A stretch of DNA of 64,000 bases from positions 1 to 64,000 of the forward strand of contig JBBADV010000011.1 of the NCBI GenBank assembly GCA_041656295.1, given 5' to 3'. The position numbers were made by a program, and so were the translations under genes. The stretch comes from Kiritimatiellales bacterium (GTDB lineage Bacteria; Verrucomicrobiota; Kiritimatiellia; Kiritimatiellales; Tichowtungiaceae). This document shows positions 24,610 to 33,558 of this stretch, one piece after another. Each line of letters starts with the position of its first letter. Positions within the stretch are counted from its first letter, which is position 1. The notes beneath the pieces are model-generated. The model was not told where the DNA came from, did not search any database, and saw nothing but the letters and a program-made list of their open reading frames with translations.

Positions 24610-25641
24610 ATGAAAAAACTTCTGCCCAGTGTTCTGCTTCCGCTTTGTTTTCTTTCCGTTTCGTGCCTTACGCCGGGCAGCACACCGAAAAAAACACCGG
24701 AGTGGGTCTATTTCCCGGAGCGGTTTTATCCGCCGGATCAATATATTTTCGCTAAAGGATCCGGGATGAATCTCCATACGGCGAAGAAAAAAGCAAAAGA
24801 AAACGTGCTGCTGAAATATAATATTCAGATGCAGGAATCGCGCCGGATTGCCGGACAAACCTACGCAGCGTTCGGGCTGCCGGCGAATTTCCGGCCGGTG
24901 TATAATCCGGCGGCACCGGTTCAACCGGAAAAAATTCCGGTGCCAAAAATAAAAATCGGCAAAAATTATACTGATTCCAATCAAACCACGCACACCATCG
25001 CTTACGCCGATCGCGGCGAAACAGCCCGGCCGTTTGCATCCGGCATGGAAGCCGGTGCTGTAAAAGTCCGCGCCCTCACCGCCCGCGCCGAACAGATTTC
25101 GCCGCTCGATCCTTTCAGCCGCTATGCGCTCTGCCGGGCGGCAACACTCACCGCAATGCAGAATCAACTGCTGATTATTCGCACCGCGCTGCTGTATCCG
25201 TTAGCTGCGGCGGATTTTGACCCCGGTTATTCGCTGAGCGACTTATTCGCCCGGGCAGCAGCGGCATCGACGGTCGCAACCGTTCGTATTTCCATTGAAA
25301 ACGACACTTCCGGCATTATTTCCGGACTCATCACTGAAACCGTCCGTGCCGCCGGATTAACCCCGGCAACCAACGGCACGCTTTTCGTTACTGGAAAATT
25401 CGAGCCTTCTGTTTCGCAGACCAAAGATCACCGCAATGCCGATATAAAATATACGCTCACACTGCGCCTGGCTGATCGTAGCGGCCGTACACTCGTTAGA
25501 TTCCATGACAAACATTCGGAACGTTATGCAGTGGCCGAAGCCGAAGCCAAAACGACTCAGGCGCTCACCACTGCGATCCGGCAGGACTTTGCGCAAAATA
25601 TCACTGCTGCATTAAATCGCGCCGCCGGCGTTGCGGATTAG
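24610..25641 (+). CDS. LPP20-like lipoprotein
   Basis: About 343 residues from ATG 24610; an ATG at 24586 would add eight residues before the signal peptide and is less likely. MKKLLPSVLLPLCFLSVSC is a lipoprotein signal with Cys19 as the modified residue. The mature part starts with TPEWVYFPERFYPPDQYIFAKGSG and an Ala/Lys-rich helix, as in LPP20-type lipoproteins, and continues into a 200-residue region with VRISIENDTSGIISGLI that resembles a second such domain. It is anchored to a membrane, facing the periplasm. The role is unknown. A hairpin with T-tract follows 104 bp after the stop. Confidence 0.65.
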   Translation: MKKLLPSVLLPLCFLSVSCLTPGSTPKKTPEWVYFPERFYPPDQYIFAKGSGMNLHTAKKKAKENVLLKYNIQMQESRRIAGQTYAAFGLPANFRPVYNPAAPVQPEKIPVPKIKIGKNYTDSNQTTHTIAYADRGETARPFASGMEAGAVKVRALTARAEQISPLDPFSRYALCRAATLTAMQNQLLIIRTALLYPLAAADFDPGYSLSDLFARAAAASTVATVRISIENDTSGIISGLITETVRAAGLTPATNGTLFVTGKFEPSVSQTKDHRNADIKYTLTLRLADRSGRTLVRFHDKHSERYAVAEAEAKTTQALTTAIRQDFAQNITAALNRAAGVAD

Positions 25642-25744
25642 ATGTTTTCAGGTGAATTGTTTCGGCGGGACCGGCACACGTTGAGCTGTCCGCCGCACGA
25701 ATTGAAAAATAACGGCATCCGCCGGCGAGCGCCGCTAAACGCGG

Positions 25745-25769
25745 GCAGACATTCCTGTCTGCCTTTTTT
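25745..25769 (+). repeat. GCAGACA hairpin repeat that can act as terminator
   Basis: GCAGACA-TTCC-TGTCTGC (25745-25762) followed by CTTTTTT. The same 18-mer, or its reverse complement, recurs at 48684-48701 and twice at 62309-62351. Here its place after the lipoprotein gene and its T-tract fit a terminator. Confidence 0.7.
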
Positions 25770-25860
25770 ATACTGATGAATTGAGCCGGCAGGACTGAGC
25801 CTGTGGAAGCAGTGCCCACAGGGAATGGCAATTCTGCTCTTCGCGATAAGAATAAATTAA

Positions 25861-26596
25861 GGGTCATGACTAGGACAGAGGTTTTTCTCTGCACATTTTT
25901 AAGACTATTTTATACAAATCTTCGTGCCTATGATTAAACCGGAATTCACATTCCTTCAAATGAAAATAGAACGTGTGTTTTTGCATCCCTCTGAAACGAA
26001 TCAGACGAGTCTTGGCATAGGCCCAAAAACTTTCTATTCCATTAATATGACACGGTTTGTTCGCAAATTCATTTTCTCCGTGTTGCACTCGATAACGCTT
26101 TTGATAGCCAAGGTCCACAAGACCCTTATAGCCACGCCAGCCGTCAGAATGAATAACGCTTTCAGGGTCTGCACGACCTCGAATAATACCTTGCAAGGTC
26201 GCTCTGGAGCAGTCCGGGACTATTTCTGTATAAACACGGCCTTGTCTTTTAACGAGGCCAAATACGATGGTTTTTCCTCTGGCTCCTCGCCCTCTAAGAC
26301 CACGAACACGGCGGGCACCAAAATAACTTTCATCAACCTCAACCTCGCCAGAAACAGGCGATTCAGCTTCACAGGCCAGGGCAATTCGTTCTCTTATTCC
26401 CTGTAATAACCTGTTTGCAGTGTTTCGGTTTAAACCAGCAACCCGGGCAATTTGAGTGGCATTTAAATCCACACAAAAAAGCCTGACGAATTGGCGAAAT
26501 TCAGTTTCAGAAATTTTTGAACGATAAATATACTTGTTTCTTATTGCCATAACTAGACTTCAGCCTTTTTTCGGCCTCTGTCCTAGTCATGACCCT
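25861..26596 (-). mobile_element. IS1595-family insertion sequence, complete
   Basis: About 736 bp bounded by inverted repeats GGGTCATGACTAGGACAGAG (left end at 25861; right copy 26575-26596). It is flanked by the 8-bp direct repeat TAAATTAA at 25853-25860 and 26597-26604, the duplication length typical of IS1595. The uninterrupted target is preserved in repeat copy A at 1277-1284. It encodes one transposase. The near-perfect ends and intact gene suggest recent activity. Confidence 0.9.
25870..26550 (-). CDS. IS1595-family transposase (ISXO2-like)
   Basis: 226 residues. An N-terminal helix-turn-helix (NATQIARVAGLNRNTANRLL) is followed by the ISXO2-like catalytic domain: VDESYFGARRVRG holds the first Asp, HSDGWRGY the second, and HINGIESFWAYAK the Asn-containing third block typical of this family. 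No frameshift is seen and the ends of the element are intact, so it should be functional. The 3' end of the gene runs into the left inverted repeat. It also encodes a C-terminal FRFNHRHEDLY motif. About half identical by eye to the dead copy at 57010. Confidence 0.95.
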   Translation of the reverse strand: MAIRNKYIYRSKISETEFRQFVRLFCVDLNATQIARVAGLNRNTANRLLQGIRERIALACEAESPVSGEVEVDESYFGARRVRGLRGRGARGKTIVFGLVKRQGRVYTEIVPDCSRATLQGIIRGRADPESVIHSDGWRGYKGLVDLGYQKRYRVQHGENEFANKPCHINGIESFWAYAKTRLIRFRGMQKHTFYFHLKECEFRFNHRHEDLYKIVLKMCREKPLS

Positions 26597-26938
26597 TAAA
26601 TTAATGTATAGCCGCAAAAATCACCAAATAATTATGGGCCGAATAATTGATAAACCGCAGAGCACACTGAGAACTTTTCAACTCTCAACTGTAAACTGAA
26701 AACCCTGAACACGGAACGCGGCGAGGGCGCCGCGTCTACTACTCTGCCTCTCTGCTAATCCATGAATGCCTGATGCTTTCTGCAAAACTTCCGTGTGTGT
26801 TGTGTATCCCGTGGTTTAAACATCTGCATTCATCTGCGTTATCTACGGATTTCCCAAGGCAGGCAAAGATGCCTGCGATACATTACACTTTTGTGTATTT
26901 TTGTGTTTCTTGTGGCTATAATTTTTCTTAATACGCTT
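26597..26938. repeat. Dispersed intergenic repeat, copy B (split by the insertion sequence)
   Basis: Matches copy A at 1277-1618 over its whole length with single-base changes. Its 3' end abuts the pcnB stop codon. Similarity seems to continue on the far side of the insertion sequence (AATGGCA..TTCTGCTC near 25825 against AATGGCACTGTTGCTC near 1244), which would make the element larger than 340 bp. Confidence 0.88.
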
Positions 26939-28137
26939 TAGCGTTTTCGCTGTTTGTCCCACCATTCAAATTCGGCGATGTTGCAGCCGGTGGTGCGTGC
27001 GGAAAATTTAAAATATAGAAATGCGTCGAGAAATGCACGATGCGTACTGAAGCGCTGATAATTTTTCGGCGTGATGCGCAGAAACCGCGGCTGGCAGCTC
27101 ATAATTTCGGCAATGCGGTGAGTCACAGATTTTGGAATGAGAATGCGGTCGATCTGCCGCAAATGCCGCGCAACAGCTTCCTGCAGCGCGGCCGCAAGTG
27201 AAAGGTTTTCGGATTTCATGAGTTGTGCGGCAGCCCATTCATGATATTCGCCAAAAATGAGCGTAAAAAACAGAGCGGGATCAATCAATATGCCGGCGGC
27301 GCGCCAGCGGTCGATCTGCAAAAAACTTTTTTCAAGCCAGTGCGTTTTACTGCCGCCATCCGGCATTTTCATCCACGCAGAAAGTTCGGGGAATAAATGT
27401 TCCTGAACGTTGAGTTCATTAAACAGCTGAAAAAACCGGACGGAGCGGCCGCAGTTGCAGAGTCTCAGAATTTCCTCGTAGAGCCGTGATGACGAACAGC
27501 CTTCGAGCAGAGGAGCATTCCGGCGGATGGCTTCCTGCGCTGACTGTTCGATAGTAAAGTCGAGACAGGCGGCAAAACGGACAGCACGCAGAATCCGGAC
27601 AGGATCTTCAATAAAACGCTGATCCGGATCGCCGATCACACGGATGATACGCCGCTGGATGTCGTCACGGCCGTGCACGTAATCAATGATGGAATAATCG
27701 GCAACGTTATAAAAAAGCGCATTCATAGTGAAGTCACGCCGGAGAGCATCCTCTTCGGGAGTGCCGAATACATTATCGCGCAGGACAAGCCCGTCTTTAG
27801 AAAGAAATGTATCGTCTTCGGCATTCGACACCGGATTGAGCGCACGAAAGGTGGAAACCTCAACGATTTCGTTACGGAAATAGACGTGCGCCAGCCGGAA
27901 CCGGCGACCGATGAGCCGGCAGTTGCGGAATACTTTTTTGACCTCTTCCGGTGTAGCACTGGTGGCGATATCGAAATCTTTTGGCGCGCGCCCGAGCAGC
28001 AGGTCGCGCACACCGCCGCCGGCGAGATATGCGGTGTAACCGGCATCGTTCAATCCATATAAAACCTTCAAGGCAGCGGAACTGATATGCCGGCGGCTGA
28101 CAGGGTGGTTATTGCGTACTATGATTTCGGGATCCAT
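26938..28137 (-). CDS. pcnB: Poly(A) polymerase / CCA-adding-like nucleotidyltransferase
   Basis: Adds A tails to RNA 3' ends and so promotes decay; cytoplasmic. The nucleotidyltransferase core is clear: AGGGVRDLLLGRAPKDFDIATSA with the metal-binding Asp-Phe-Asp, then VFRNCRLIGRRFRLAHVYF as in E. coli PcnB, then RDFTMNAL and the RNA-binding segment EDPVRILRAVRFA. The start at 28137 (MDPEIIVRNNHPVSRR) matches PcnB N-termini; the frame is open to 28221 but the extra 28 residues look non-coding. The stop lies at the edge of the dispersed repeat. Downstream of the DUF4186 gene on the same strand. Confidence 0.88.
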   Translation of the reverse strand: MDPEIIVRNNHPVSRRHISSAALKVLYGLNDAGYTAYLAGGGVRDLLLGRAPKDFDIATSATPEEVKKVFRNCRLIGRRFRLAHVYFRNEIVEVSTFRALNPVSNAEDDTFLSKDGLVLRDNVFGTPEEDALRRDFTMNALFYNVADYSIIDYVHGRDDIQRRIIRVIGDPDQRFIEDPVRILRAVRFAACLDFTIEQSAQEAIRRNAPLLEGCSSSRLYEEILRLCNCGRSVRFFQLFNELNVQEHLFPELSAWMKMPDGGSKTHWLEKSFLQIDRWRAAGILIDPALFFTLIFGEYHEWAAAQLMKSENLSLAAALQEAVARHLRQIDRILIPKSVTHRIAEIMSCQPRFLRITPKNYQRFSTHRAFLDAFLYFKFSARTTGCNIAEFEWWDKQRKR

Positions 28138-28217
28138 GCGGCTGAAAATTACAATCTTCAGGGAACTGTAATGACATTCATCCGCCGGTGAAAGTTTTTT
28201 TTCGAGCCGGCAGTAAT

Positions 28218-28595
28218 TCAAGTAAAGCTGCCGACCTGATCCTCGATCCAGCGCAGAATAATTCCAACCACATACGTAATCTGTTTTTCCGTCATTGCAG
28301 CGCCGGCGCGGATGTTATGAAATTTTGCGAGCTTGGCCCGGTCACTGGTGCCGGTGGCATGCTGGGCAATGAACACCGGATGTCCTTTGGACGGAGTTTG
28401 AAAACCGTCATTTTTCGGTTCGGCCGGCGCCAGGCGTTTGCGGACAAAGTCGGTGGCGTGAAGTTCCAGAATATCACGGCCGCGCGATGAAACATATTCT
28501 TTCTCCGGCTCACCCATTTTCATGTCCGGAATTTGTTTTGACCGCATGAGTTTCTGTTTCAGCGTCTTCCATTGTTTATCATCAAACTGTTGCAC
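28218..28595 (-). CDS. DUF4186 family protein
   Basis: 125 residues, cytoplasmic. The family block is plain: HATDFVRKRLAPAEPKNDG then QTPSKGHPVFIAQHATGT, and YVVGIILRWIEDQ at the end. Many DUF4186 proteins carry a cysteine cluster after AQHAT; in this copy the segment reads GTSDRAKLAKFHNI with no cysteine, so a metal site, if there is one in the family, is absent here. It is followed by pcnB on the same strand and may be co-transcribed. The function of the family is not known. Confidence 0.8.
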   Translation of the reverse strand: MQQFDDKQWKTLKQKLMRSKQIPDMKMGEPEKEYVSSRGRDILELHATDFVRKRLAPAEPKNDGFQTPSKGHPVFIAQHATGTSDRAKLAKFHNIRAGAAMTEKQITYVVGIILRWIEDQVGSFT

Positions 28596-28804
28596 GTTAC
28601 CGGTTTCCTTTATGTAGTAAATATAACTCCAATGCGATGTCAGTATAGGTTACGGACAACAGGCAGACAAGCAAGAAAATGGATTGCAGAAACAACTGTG
28701 CTGTTCTTAGATTGAGTTTAAGTTTGTGCTGCCGGTGTTCAGGACTTGAACTATCATCAAATTATGGTTTGTTTTACATTTTTTAATACGAAAGTATTTT
28801 TGTT

Positions 28805-29314
28805 ATGGCAAATTGTCGTTGTGATATTGAAAAAAAGGTGGCGAAGCTGATCAAGCAGATCGGCAGTGATCCGGCACTGGCGATTCCGCTGCTGCAGGCG
28901 GTGCAAAATGAATTCCGTTTTATTCCGAAGAAGGCGATCGAATACATCGCTGCCCACACGGATATGACAGAAACCCAGCTTTACGGCGCGGCAACCTTCT
29001 ATTCGCAGTTCCGTCTGGAGCCGGTCGGTGAAGTCATTATTAAAGTGTGCCACGGCACCGCGTGTCACGTCGGCGGTGCGCCGGGTTTAACGGAAGCACT
29101 GGAAACACGGCTGGGGATTAAAGACGGTGAAACAACGGCTGACGGAAAATATACGCTGTCATCCGTCGCCTGCGTCGGCTGCTGCTCGCTCGCGCCGGTG
29201 GTGATGGTGGATGAAGCGGCGCATGCAAAACTGGATCGTAAATCTGCTGCCGCACTGATTGACAATTTAGAGAAAAAGCCACGAGCGAAGGCCCGAAGTG
29301 CAAAGAATGAATGA
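28805..29314 (+). CDS. NuoE/HndA-like [2Fe-2S] thioredoxin-fold subunit
   Basis: 169 residues. It carries a [2Fe-2S] cluster in a thioredoxin-like fold and passes electrons within a flavin-based NADH-oxidising module. Ligands are Cys82 and Cys87 (VCHGTACHVGG) and Cys123 and Cys127 (ACVGCCSLAP). The N-terminal helical part (IPLLQAVQNEFRFIPKKAIEYIA) is as in NuoE. First gene of a three-gene cluster, 35 bp before the NuoF-like gene. No catalytic hydrogenase or formate dehydrogenase gene is present nearby, so a transhydrogenase role is favoured. Confidence 0.92.
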   Translation: MANCRCDIEKKVAKLIKQIGSDPALAIPLLQAVQNEFRFIPKKAIEYIAAHTDMTETQLYGAATFYSQFRLEPVGEVIIKVCHGTACHVGGAPGLTEALETRLGIKDGETTADGKYTLSSVACVGCCSLAPVVMVDEAAHAKLDRKSAAALIDNLEKKPRAKARSAKNE

Positions 29315-29349
29315 ACCAGCAACGAATAACGTTTAACCGATAAAAAACC

Positions 29350-31128
29350 ATGTCTAGCGTCTCTCCTTTTAAAATTGCAGTCGGCATGAGCAGCTGCAAC
29401 ATTGCCGCCGGTTCACAAAACGTTTACAACCGGCTGCATGCGGCTGCCGCCGCCGGCACAGTAGATGCCGAACTGAGCATCATGGGCTGTCTCGGATTCT
29501 GTCATGCGGAGCCGCAAATCCGCGTAACGGATGCCGCCGGAAAGCAGTTCCTTTACATGGCGGTGAATCCGGCAAAACTGAATAAAATTATTGCCGATCA
29601 TCTGCGGAACGGCACGCCGGTTGCACAGTGGATTGCCGACGATTCAAGGCCGGATTTTGTTCAGCTTACCGGCAAGCAGCACCGCATCATACTCGGAAAC
29701 TGCGGTAAAATTAATCCGGAATCGCTCAATGCGTATCTCGTGGCGGGCGGCTATCAGGCGCTGGAGAAAGTGCTGAAAACCATGTCGCCGGCGGATGTGT
29801 GCGAAACGGTGATTGCATCCGGATTGCGCGGCCGCGGCGGCGCCGGTTTTCCGACCGGATTGAAATGGAAATTTGCCCTGAAAGAGCTGAACGAAAAAAA
29901 ATATGTAATTTGTAACGCCGACGAAGGCGACCCCGGCGCATTTATGGACCGCACGACGCTGGAAAGCGATCCGTTTGCGGTGCTCGAAGGCATCACGATT
30001 CAGGCGTTTGCCACCGGCGCAAACGAAGGATATATTTACTGCCGCGCCGAATATCCGCTGGCGATCAGGCGGTTGAAAATGGCCATCGCCGACGCGGGAG
30101 CGCGCGGCTACCTCGGCAAAAACATTCTCAGCACAGATTTTTCGTTTGAGCTTCATATTCAAGAAGGCGCCGGCGCATTTGTATGCGGTGAAGAGACGGC
30201 GCTGATGGCGTCGATTGAAGGTCAGCGCGGCATGCCGCGCCTGCGCCCGCCGTTTCCGGCGCAGTCCGGACTGTTCGGCAAACCGACAACCATCAACAAC
30301 GTTGAAACGCTGGCCGGTGTGCCGTGGATTATCCGTAACGGCGCTGAAGCCTATTCTGCCATCGGCACCGAAAAATCAAAGGGCACCAAAGTTTTTGCGC
30401 TGGCCGGAAAAATTAAACGCAGCGGTCTGATTGAAGTTCCGATGGGCATTTCGCTCGCCGAAATTATTGAAGAGATCGGCGGCGGCACCGGCACCAAACG
30501 TCCGGTGAAAGCGGTGCAGATGGGCGGTCCGTCCGGCGGCTGCATACCGGCAGAGCTGTTTGCGAGTACACATATTGATTATGACGAACTGATGCGCACC
30601 GGCGCCATTATGGGTTCCGGCGGAATGATTGTGCTCGATGATACAACCTGCATGGTCGACGTCGCGCGCTATTTCCTTGATTTCACACAGCATGAATCGT
30701 GCGGCAAATGCACCTTCTGCCGCATCGGCACCAAACGCATGCTCGAAATTTTAACGCGCATCTGCGACGGCGACGGCAGGCCGGAAGATATCGCTGAACT
30801 CGAAGAGCTGTCTGTGAAAGTTAAAGATACCAGCCTGTGCGGGCTCGGACAGACCGCGCCCAATCCGGTGCAAACCACCCTGCGCTATTTCCGGCACGAA
30901 TACGAAGAACACATTCACGATAAAAAATGCCGTGCCGGAAAATGTAAAAATCTGTGCGGGTTTGAAATCACAGACCAATGTACCGGCTGTACCGTTTGCG
31001 CCAAACAGTGTCCGGTGAATGCCATCGCCGGCGCACCGAAAAAACAGCATGTGATCAATCAGGAACTCTGCATCCATTGCGGCGTCTGTCGCGATGTCTG
31101 CAACTTCGAAGCGGTAAAAGTAATATGA
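29350..31128 (+). CDS. NuoF/HydB-like NADH-binding flavoprotein with extra ferredoxin domains
   Basis: 592 residues. Order: N-terminal thioredoxin-like [2Fe-2S] domain (SSCNIAAGS, GCLGFCHAEP), NADH/FMN Rossmann core with SGLRGRGGAGFPTGLKW and CNADEGDPGAFMDR, SLBB-like part, the [4Fe-4S] motif ESCGKCTFCRIGTKRML, and a C-terminal two-cluster ferredoxin (CTGCTVCAKQCPVNAI, CIHCGVCRDVCNFEAV). This is the composition of HydB/HndC-type bifurcating subunits, longer than complex I NuoF. Cytoplasmic. Placed between the NuoE-like and NfnB-like genes, it should oxidise or reduce NAD(H) with ferredoxin exchange. Confidence 0.93.
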   Translation: MSSVSPFKIAVGMSSCNIAAGSQNVYNRLHAAAAAGTVDAELSIMGCLGFCHAEPQIRVTDAAGKQFLYMAVNPAKLNKIIADHLRNGTPVAQWIADDSRPDFVQLTGKQHRIILGNCGKINPESLNAYLVAGGYQALEKVLKTMSPADVCETVIASGLRGRGGAGFPTGLKWKFALKELNEKKYVICNADEGDPGAFMDRTTLESDPFAVLEGITIQAFATGANEGYIYCRAEYPLAIRRLKMAIADAGARGYLGKNILSTDFSFELHIQEGAGAFVCGEETALMASIEGQRGMPRLRPPFPAQSGLFGKPTTINNVETLAGVPWIIRNGAEAYSAIGTEKSKGTKVFALAGKIKRSGLIEVPMGISLAEIIEEIGGGTGTKRPVKAVQMGGPSGGCIPAELFASTHIDYDELMRTGAIMGSGGMIVLDDTTCMVDVARYFLDFTQHESCGKCTFCRIGTKRMLEILTRICDGDGRPEDIAELEELSVKVKDTSLCGLGQTAPNPVQTTLRYFRHEYEEHIHDKKCRAGKCKNLCGFEITDQCTGCTVCAKQCPVNAIAGAPKKQHVINQELCIHCGVCRDVCNFEAVKVI

Positions 31129-31139
31129 CAAGAACGTCT

Positions 31140-31205
31140 TAAAGACTAAAGGTCGCAGGTCTTAACGTCGAAAATTTGGCAGCCAAAAATCCGTGTTTTC
31201 CGACC
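31140..31205. repeat. AAGGTC-like repeat between the NuoF-like and NfnB-like genes
   Basis: TAAAGACTAAAGGTCGCAGG and later CCGACCTTCGAC form weak inverted AAGGTC units, similar to those at 23708 and 60746. It sits inside the oxidoreductase cluster spacer. Confidence 0.45.
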
Positions 31206-31232
31206 TTCGACAAAAAATTTTCAAATTTAACC

Positions 31233-33314
31233 ATGAAAAATGTGAACTTAATTTTAAACGGACAGCCGGTCTCCGCGCCGGAAGGAACCACCCTCCTGGA
31301 GGTGGCGCGGCGAGAAGGATTTTATGTGCCTTCGTTCTGTCATAATGAAAAATTGAAACCGTTTGCATCCTGTTTCGTTTGCGCGGTGGAGGTTGAAGGC
31401 CGCCGCGCACTCGTGCCGGCGTGTTCCACCGTCATCACCGAAGGCATGGTGGTGAATACTGAAAACAACCGCGTAAAATCGGCGCGCAAGACCTGCCTTG
31501 AACTTTTACTGTCCGATCATTTCGGCGACTGCCTCGGCCCCTGTATGACCGCCTGCCCTGCCGGAATTGATATTCCGGGATTCATCAGTCTTATTGCCGC
31601 CGGCGACGATGTTGCGGCGCTGGAGCTGATCCAAAACAATATGCCGCTCGCCGGCTGTCTCGGTCGCGTCTGCACGCGCCCGTGCGAAACCGCCTGCCGC
31701 CGGCAGCTGGTTGAAGAGCCGATCGCTATCTGTCAGCTGAAACGTTTTGCGGCGGATCAGGCCGGAGAAAGAATTCCGGCAAAGCGCCCTGCCTCCGGAA
31801 AAACTATCGCTATCGTCGGCGCCGGTCCCGCCGGACTTTCGGCAGCCTTTTATCTGCAACTGATGGGGCATCAGTGCACTGTGTTTGACGCGCACGAAAA
31901 TCCCGGCGGCATGATCCGCTATGGAATTCCGTCGTACCGCCTGCCGCGCGACGTGATTGACAGCGAAGTTGACGTCATTAAAAAACTCGGCGCCAAATTC
32001 TGTTTCAATCAGAAACTCGGCAGGGACATTTCATTCAAACAACTGCGCGACATATTTGATGCGGTGTTTCTTGGACTCGGCGCGCAGACAGCATCGTTGA
32101 TGCGCACGCCGGGCGAAGAGCTCGCCGGCGTTGAAAGCGGCATTAAATTTCTCGAACGCATTTCGCGCGATGAACATCAGACCGTCGGAAAAAGGGTGAT
32201 TGTTGTCGGCGGCGGAAATACGGCAATAGACGCGGCGCGCACCGCACTGCGGCTCGGTGCCGGCGATGTACGCATTCTCTACCGCCGCGCACGCGAGCAA
32301 ATGCCGGCGTGGAACGAAGAAATTGAAGCGGCGCTCGCAGAAGGCATAACACTCGAACCGCTGGCCGCGCCGGTGAAAATTGAACCGTCTGGCAGCGGGC
32401 TGAAACTCACCTGCATTCGCATGGAGCTCGGCGCACCGGATGCCTCCGGACGCCGGTCGCCGGTGCCGGTGCAAAATTCTGAATTTGAAATCCAGGCGGA
32501 TACGGTGATTACCGCCATCGGGCAAACGGTGGATGCCTCCGCCGTGCCGGAACTTGAAACAACGAAATGGCGCTCGATTCTTGCCAATGAAAAAACCGGT
32601 GAGACATCTGTCGCCGGAGTGTTTGCCGGCGGCGACTGCGTGACCGGCGCCGATATTGCGGTGAATGCCGTGGCGGCCGGACGCCACGCCGCGTTTGCGA
32701 TTGATCAGTATTTGCGCGGTGAACCCGTTTCCGGCGCGCCGGAATACTATAATCATACCATGGGTGAGCTGCATGAAATTCCGGCGGCGGTGTTCGACCG
32801 GTTTGAAAAATCGCCGCGTATTCCGATGCCGCACCTCGACACAGAGAAGCGCACGAAAACATTTGAAGAGGTCGAAACCGGGTTCACCGTTGAACAGGCG
32901 CGCGCTGAAGCCCGGCGCTGTATGGAATGCGGCTGCCGAGACGCGCGCGACTGCGCCCTGCGCAGTTGCGCGACAGTATGCGATGTGGATGCCAGCCGCT
33001 ATGCCGGCGCACGGCGCGAGTACCGGCGAGACGATTCGCACGCCGTGGTTGTGTATGAAGAACATAAATGTATTCAGTGCGGTAACTGCGTGCGCGCGTG
33101 CGATGAACTGCTTGACAGTCCATGCATGGGGTTTGCCGGACGCGGATTTTCAGCCCGCGTCAAACCGGCGCTCGACCGGCAGCTGGTTTTAATTAACGAC
33201 GAACACCTGCCGGATATTGTAAAATTCTGCCCCGTCGGCGCCCTCACCCTGAAAACGGATCCGGTGCCGGCACTGAAGCCGATGGAATTTTTAGAACAAG
33301 ATCTTAACCATTAG
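31233..33314 (+). CDS. Fused [2Fe-2S] / NfnB(GltD)-like FAD-NADPH subunit, Stn-type
   Basis: 693 residues from ATG 31233 (MKNVNLILNGQPVSAPEG); the frame is open upstream to 31176 but those residues fit no family. Order: NuoG-like [2Fe-2S] domain (SFCHNEKLKPFASCFVC), a Cys-rich GltD-type entry (CLGPCMTACPAGIDIPGF, RVCTRPCETACRR), an FAD fold IVGAGPAGLSAAF, an NADPH fold VIVVGGGNTAIDAAR, the FAD end AGGDCVTGADIAVNA, and a C-terminal CIQCGNCVRACDELL ferredoxin. NfnB-type subunits use this FAD for electron bifurcation between NADPH and ferredoxin. With the two genes before it, it matches the subunit plan of the Stn (Sporomusa-type Nfn) transhydrogenase. Confidence 0.85.
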   Translation: MKNVNLILNGQPVSAPEGTTLLEVARREGFYVPSFCHNEKLKPFASCFVCAVEVEGRRALVPACSTVITEGMVVNTENNRVKSARKTCLELLLSDHFGDCLGPCMTACPAGIDIPGFISLIAAGDDVAALELIQNNMPLAGCLGRVCTRPCETACRRQLVEEPIAICQLKRFAADQAGERIPAKRPASGKTIAIVGAGPAGLSAAFYLQLMGHQCTVFDAHENPGGMIRYGIPSYRLPRDVIDSEVDVIKKLGAKFCFNQKLGRDISFKQLRDIFDAVFLGLGAQTASLMRTPGEELAGVESGIKFLERISRDEHQTVGKRVIVVGGGNTAIDAARTALRLGAGDVRILYRRAREQMPAWNEEIEAALAEGITLEPLAAPVKIEPSGSGLKLTCIRMELGAPDASGRRSPVPVQNSEFEIQADTVITAIGQTVDASAVPELETTKWRSILANEKTGETSVAGVFAGGDCVTGADIAVNAVAAGRHAAFAIDQYLRGEPVSGAPEYYNHTMGELHEIPAAVFDRFEKSPRIPMPHLDTEKRTKTFEEVETGFTVEQARAEARRCMECGCRDARDCALRSCATVCDVDASRYAGARREYRRDDSHAVVVYEEHKCIQCGNCVRACDELLDSPCMGFAGRGFSARVKPALDRQLVLINDEHLPDIVKFCPVGALTLKTDPVPALKPMEFLEQDLNH

Positions 33315-33441
33315 GCTGCGCGGTGTTTCTGTAACAATGATGCCCGTCACAGTAGCTGCGATACTGCGAAGTTGATCCGCAATCAGTTTGAGCGGTTCAC
33401 CTTGATTTGATCCGGACGTTTTACTTTACCGGTATGAAAAA

Positions 33442-33463
33442 GGGCAGGTAGAAGTGCCTGCCC
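33442..33463 (-). terminator. Terminator hairpin of the 33559 gene
   Basis: Stem GGGCAGG / CCTGCCC with an eight-base loop; on the minus strand it is followed by TTTTTC. Its stem resembles the GCAGGCA hairpins of the dispersed repeats, so a repeat may have been taken on as a terminator. Confidence 0.65.
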
Positions 33464-33558
33464 CACATTTTACCGGCGCTATACTGACTCCGCAATATAT
33501 CAGCGGCAGAGCGATGATCCGGACGACTGCCGGAATACCTCCTTGCGCAATCACGTAC

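Noticed and set aside
33320..33420. A protein-like minus-strand frame (GEPLKLIADQLRSIAATVTG) after the NfnB-like gene.
   Set aside because: About 35 codons between stops, no start and no family recognised; too little to call a gene stump.
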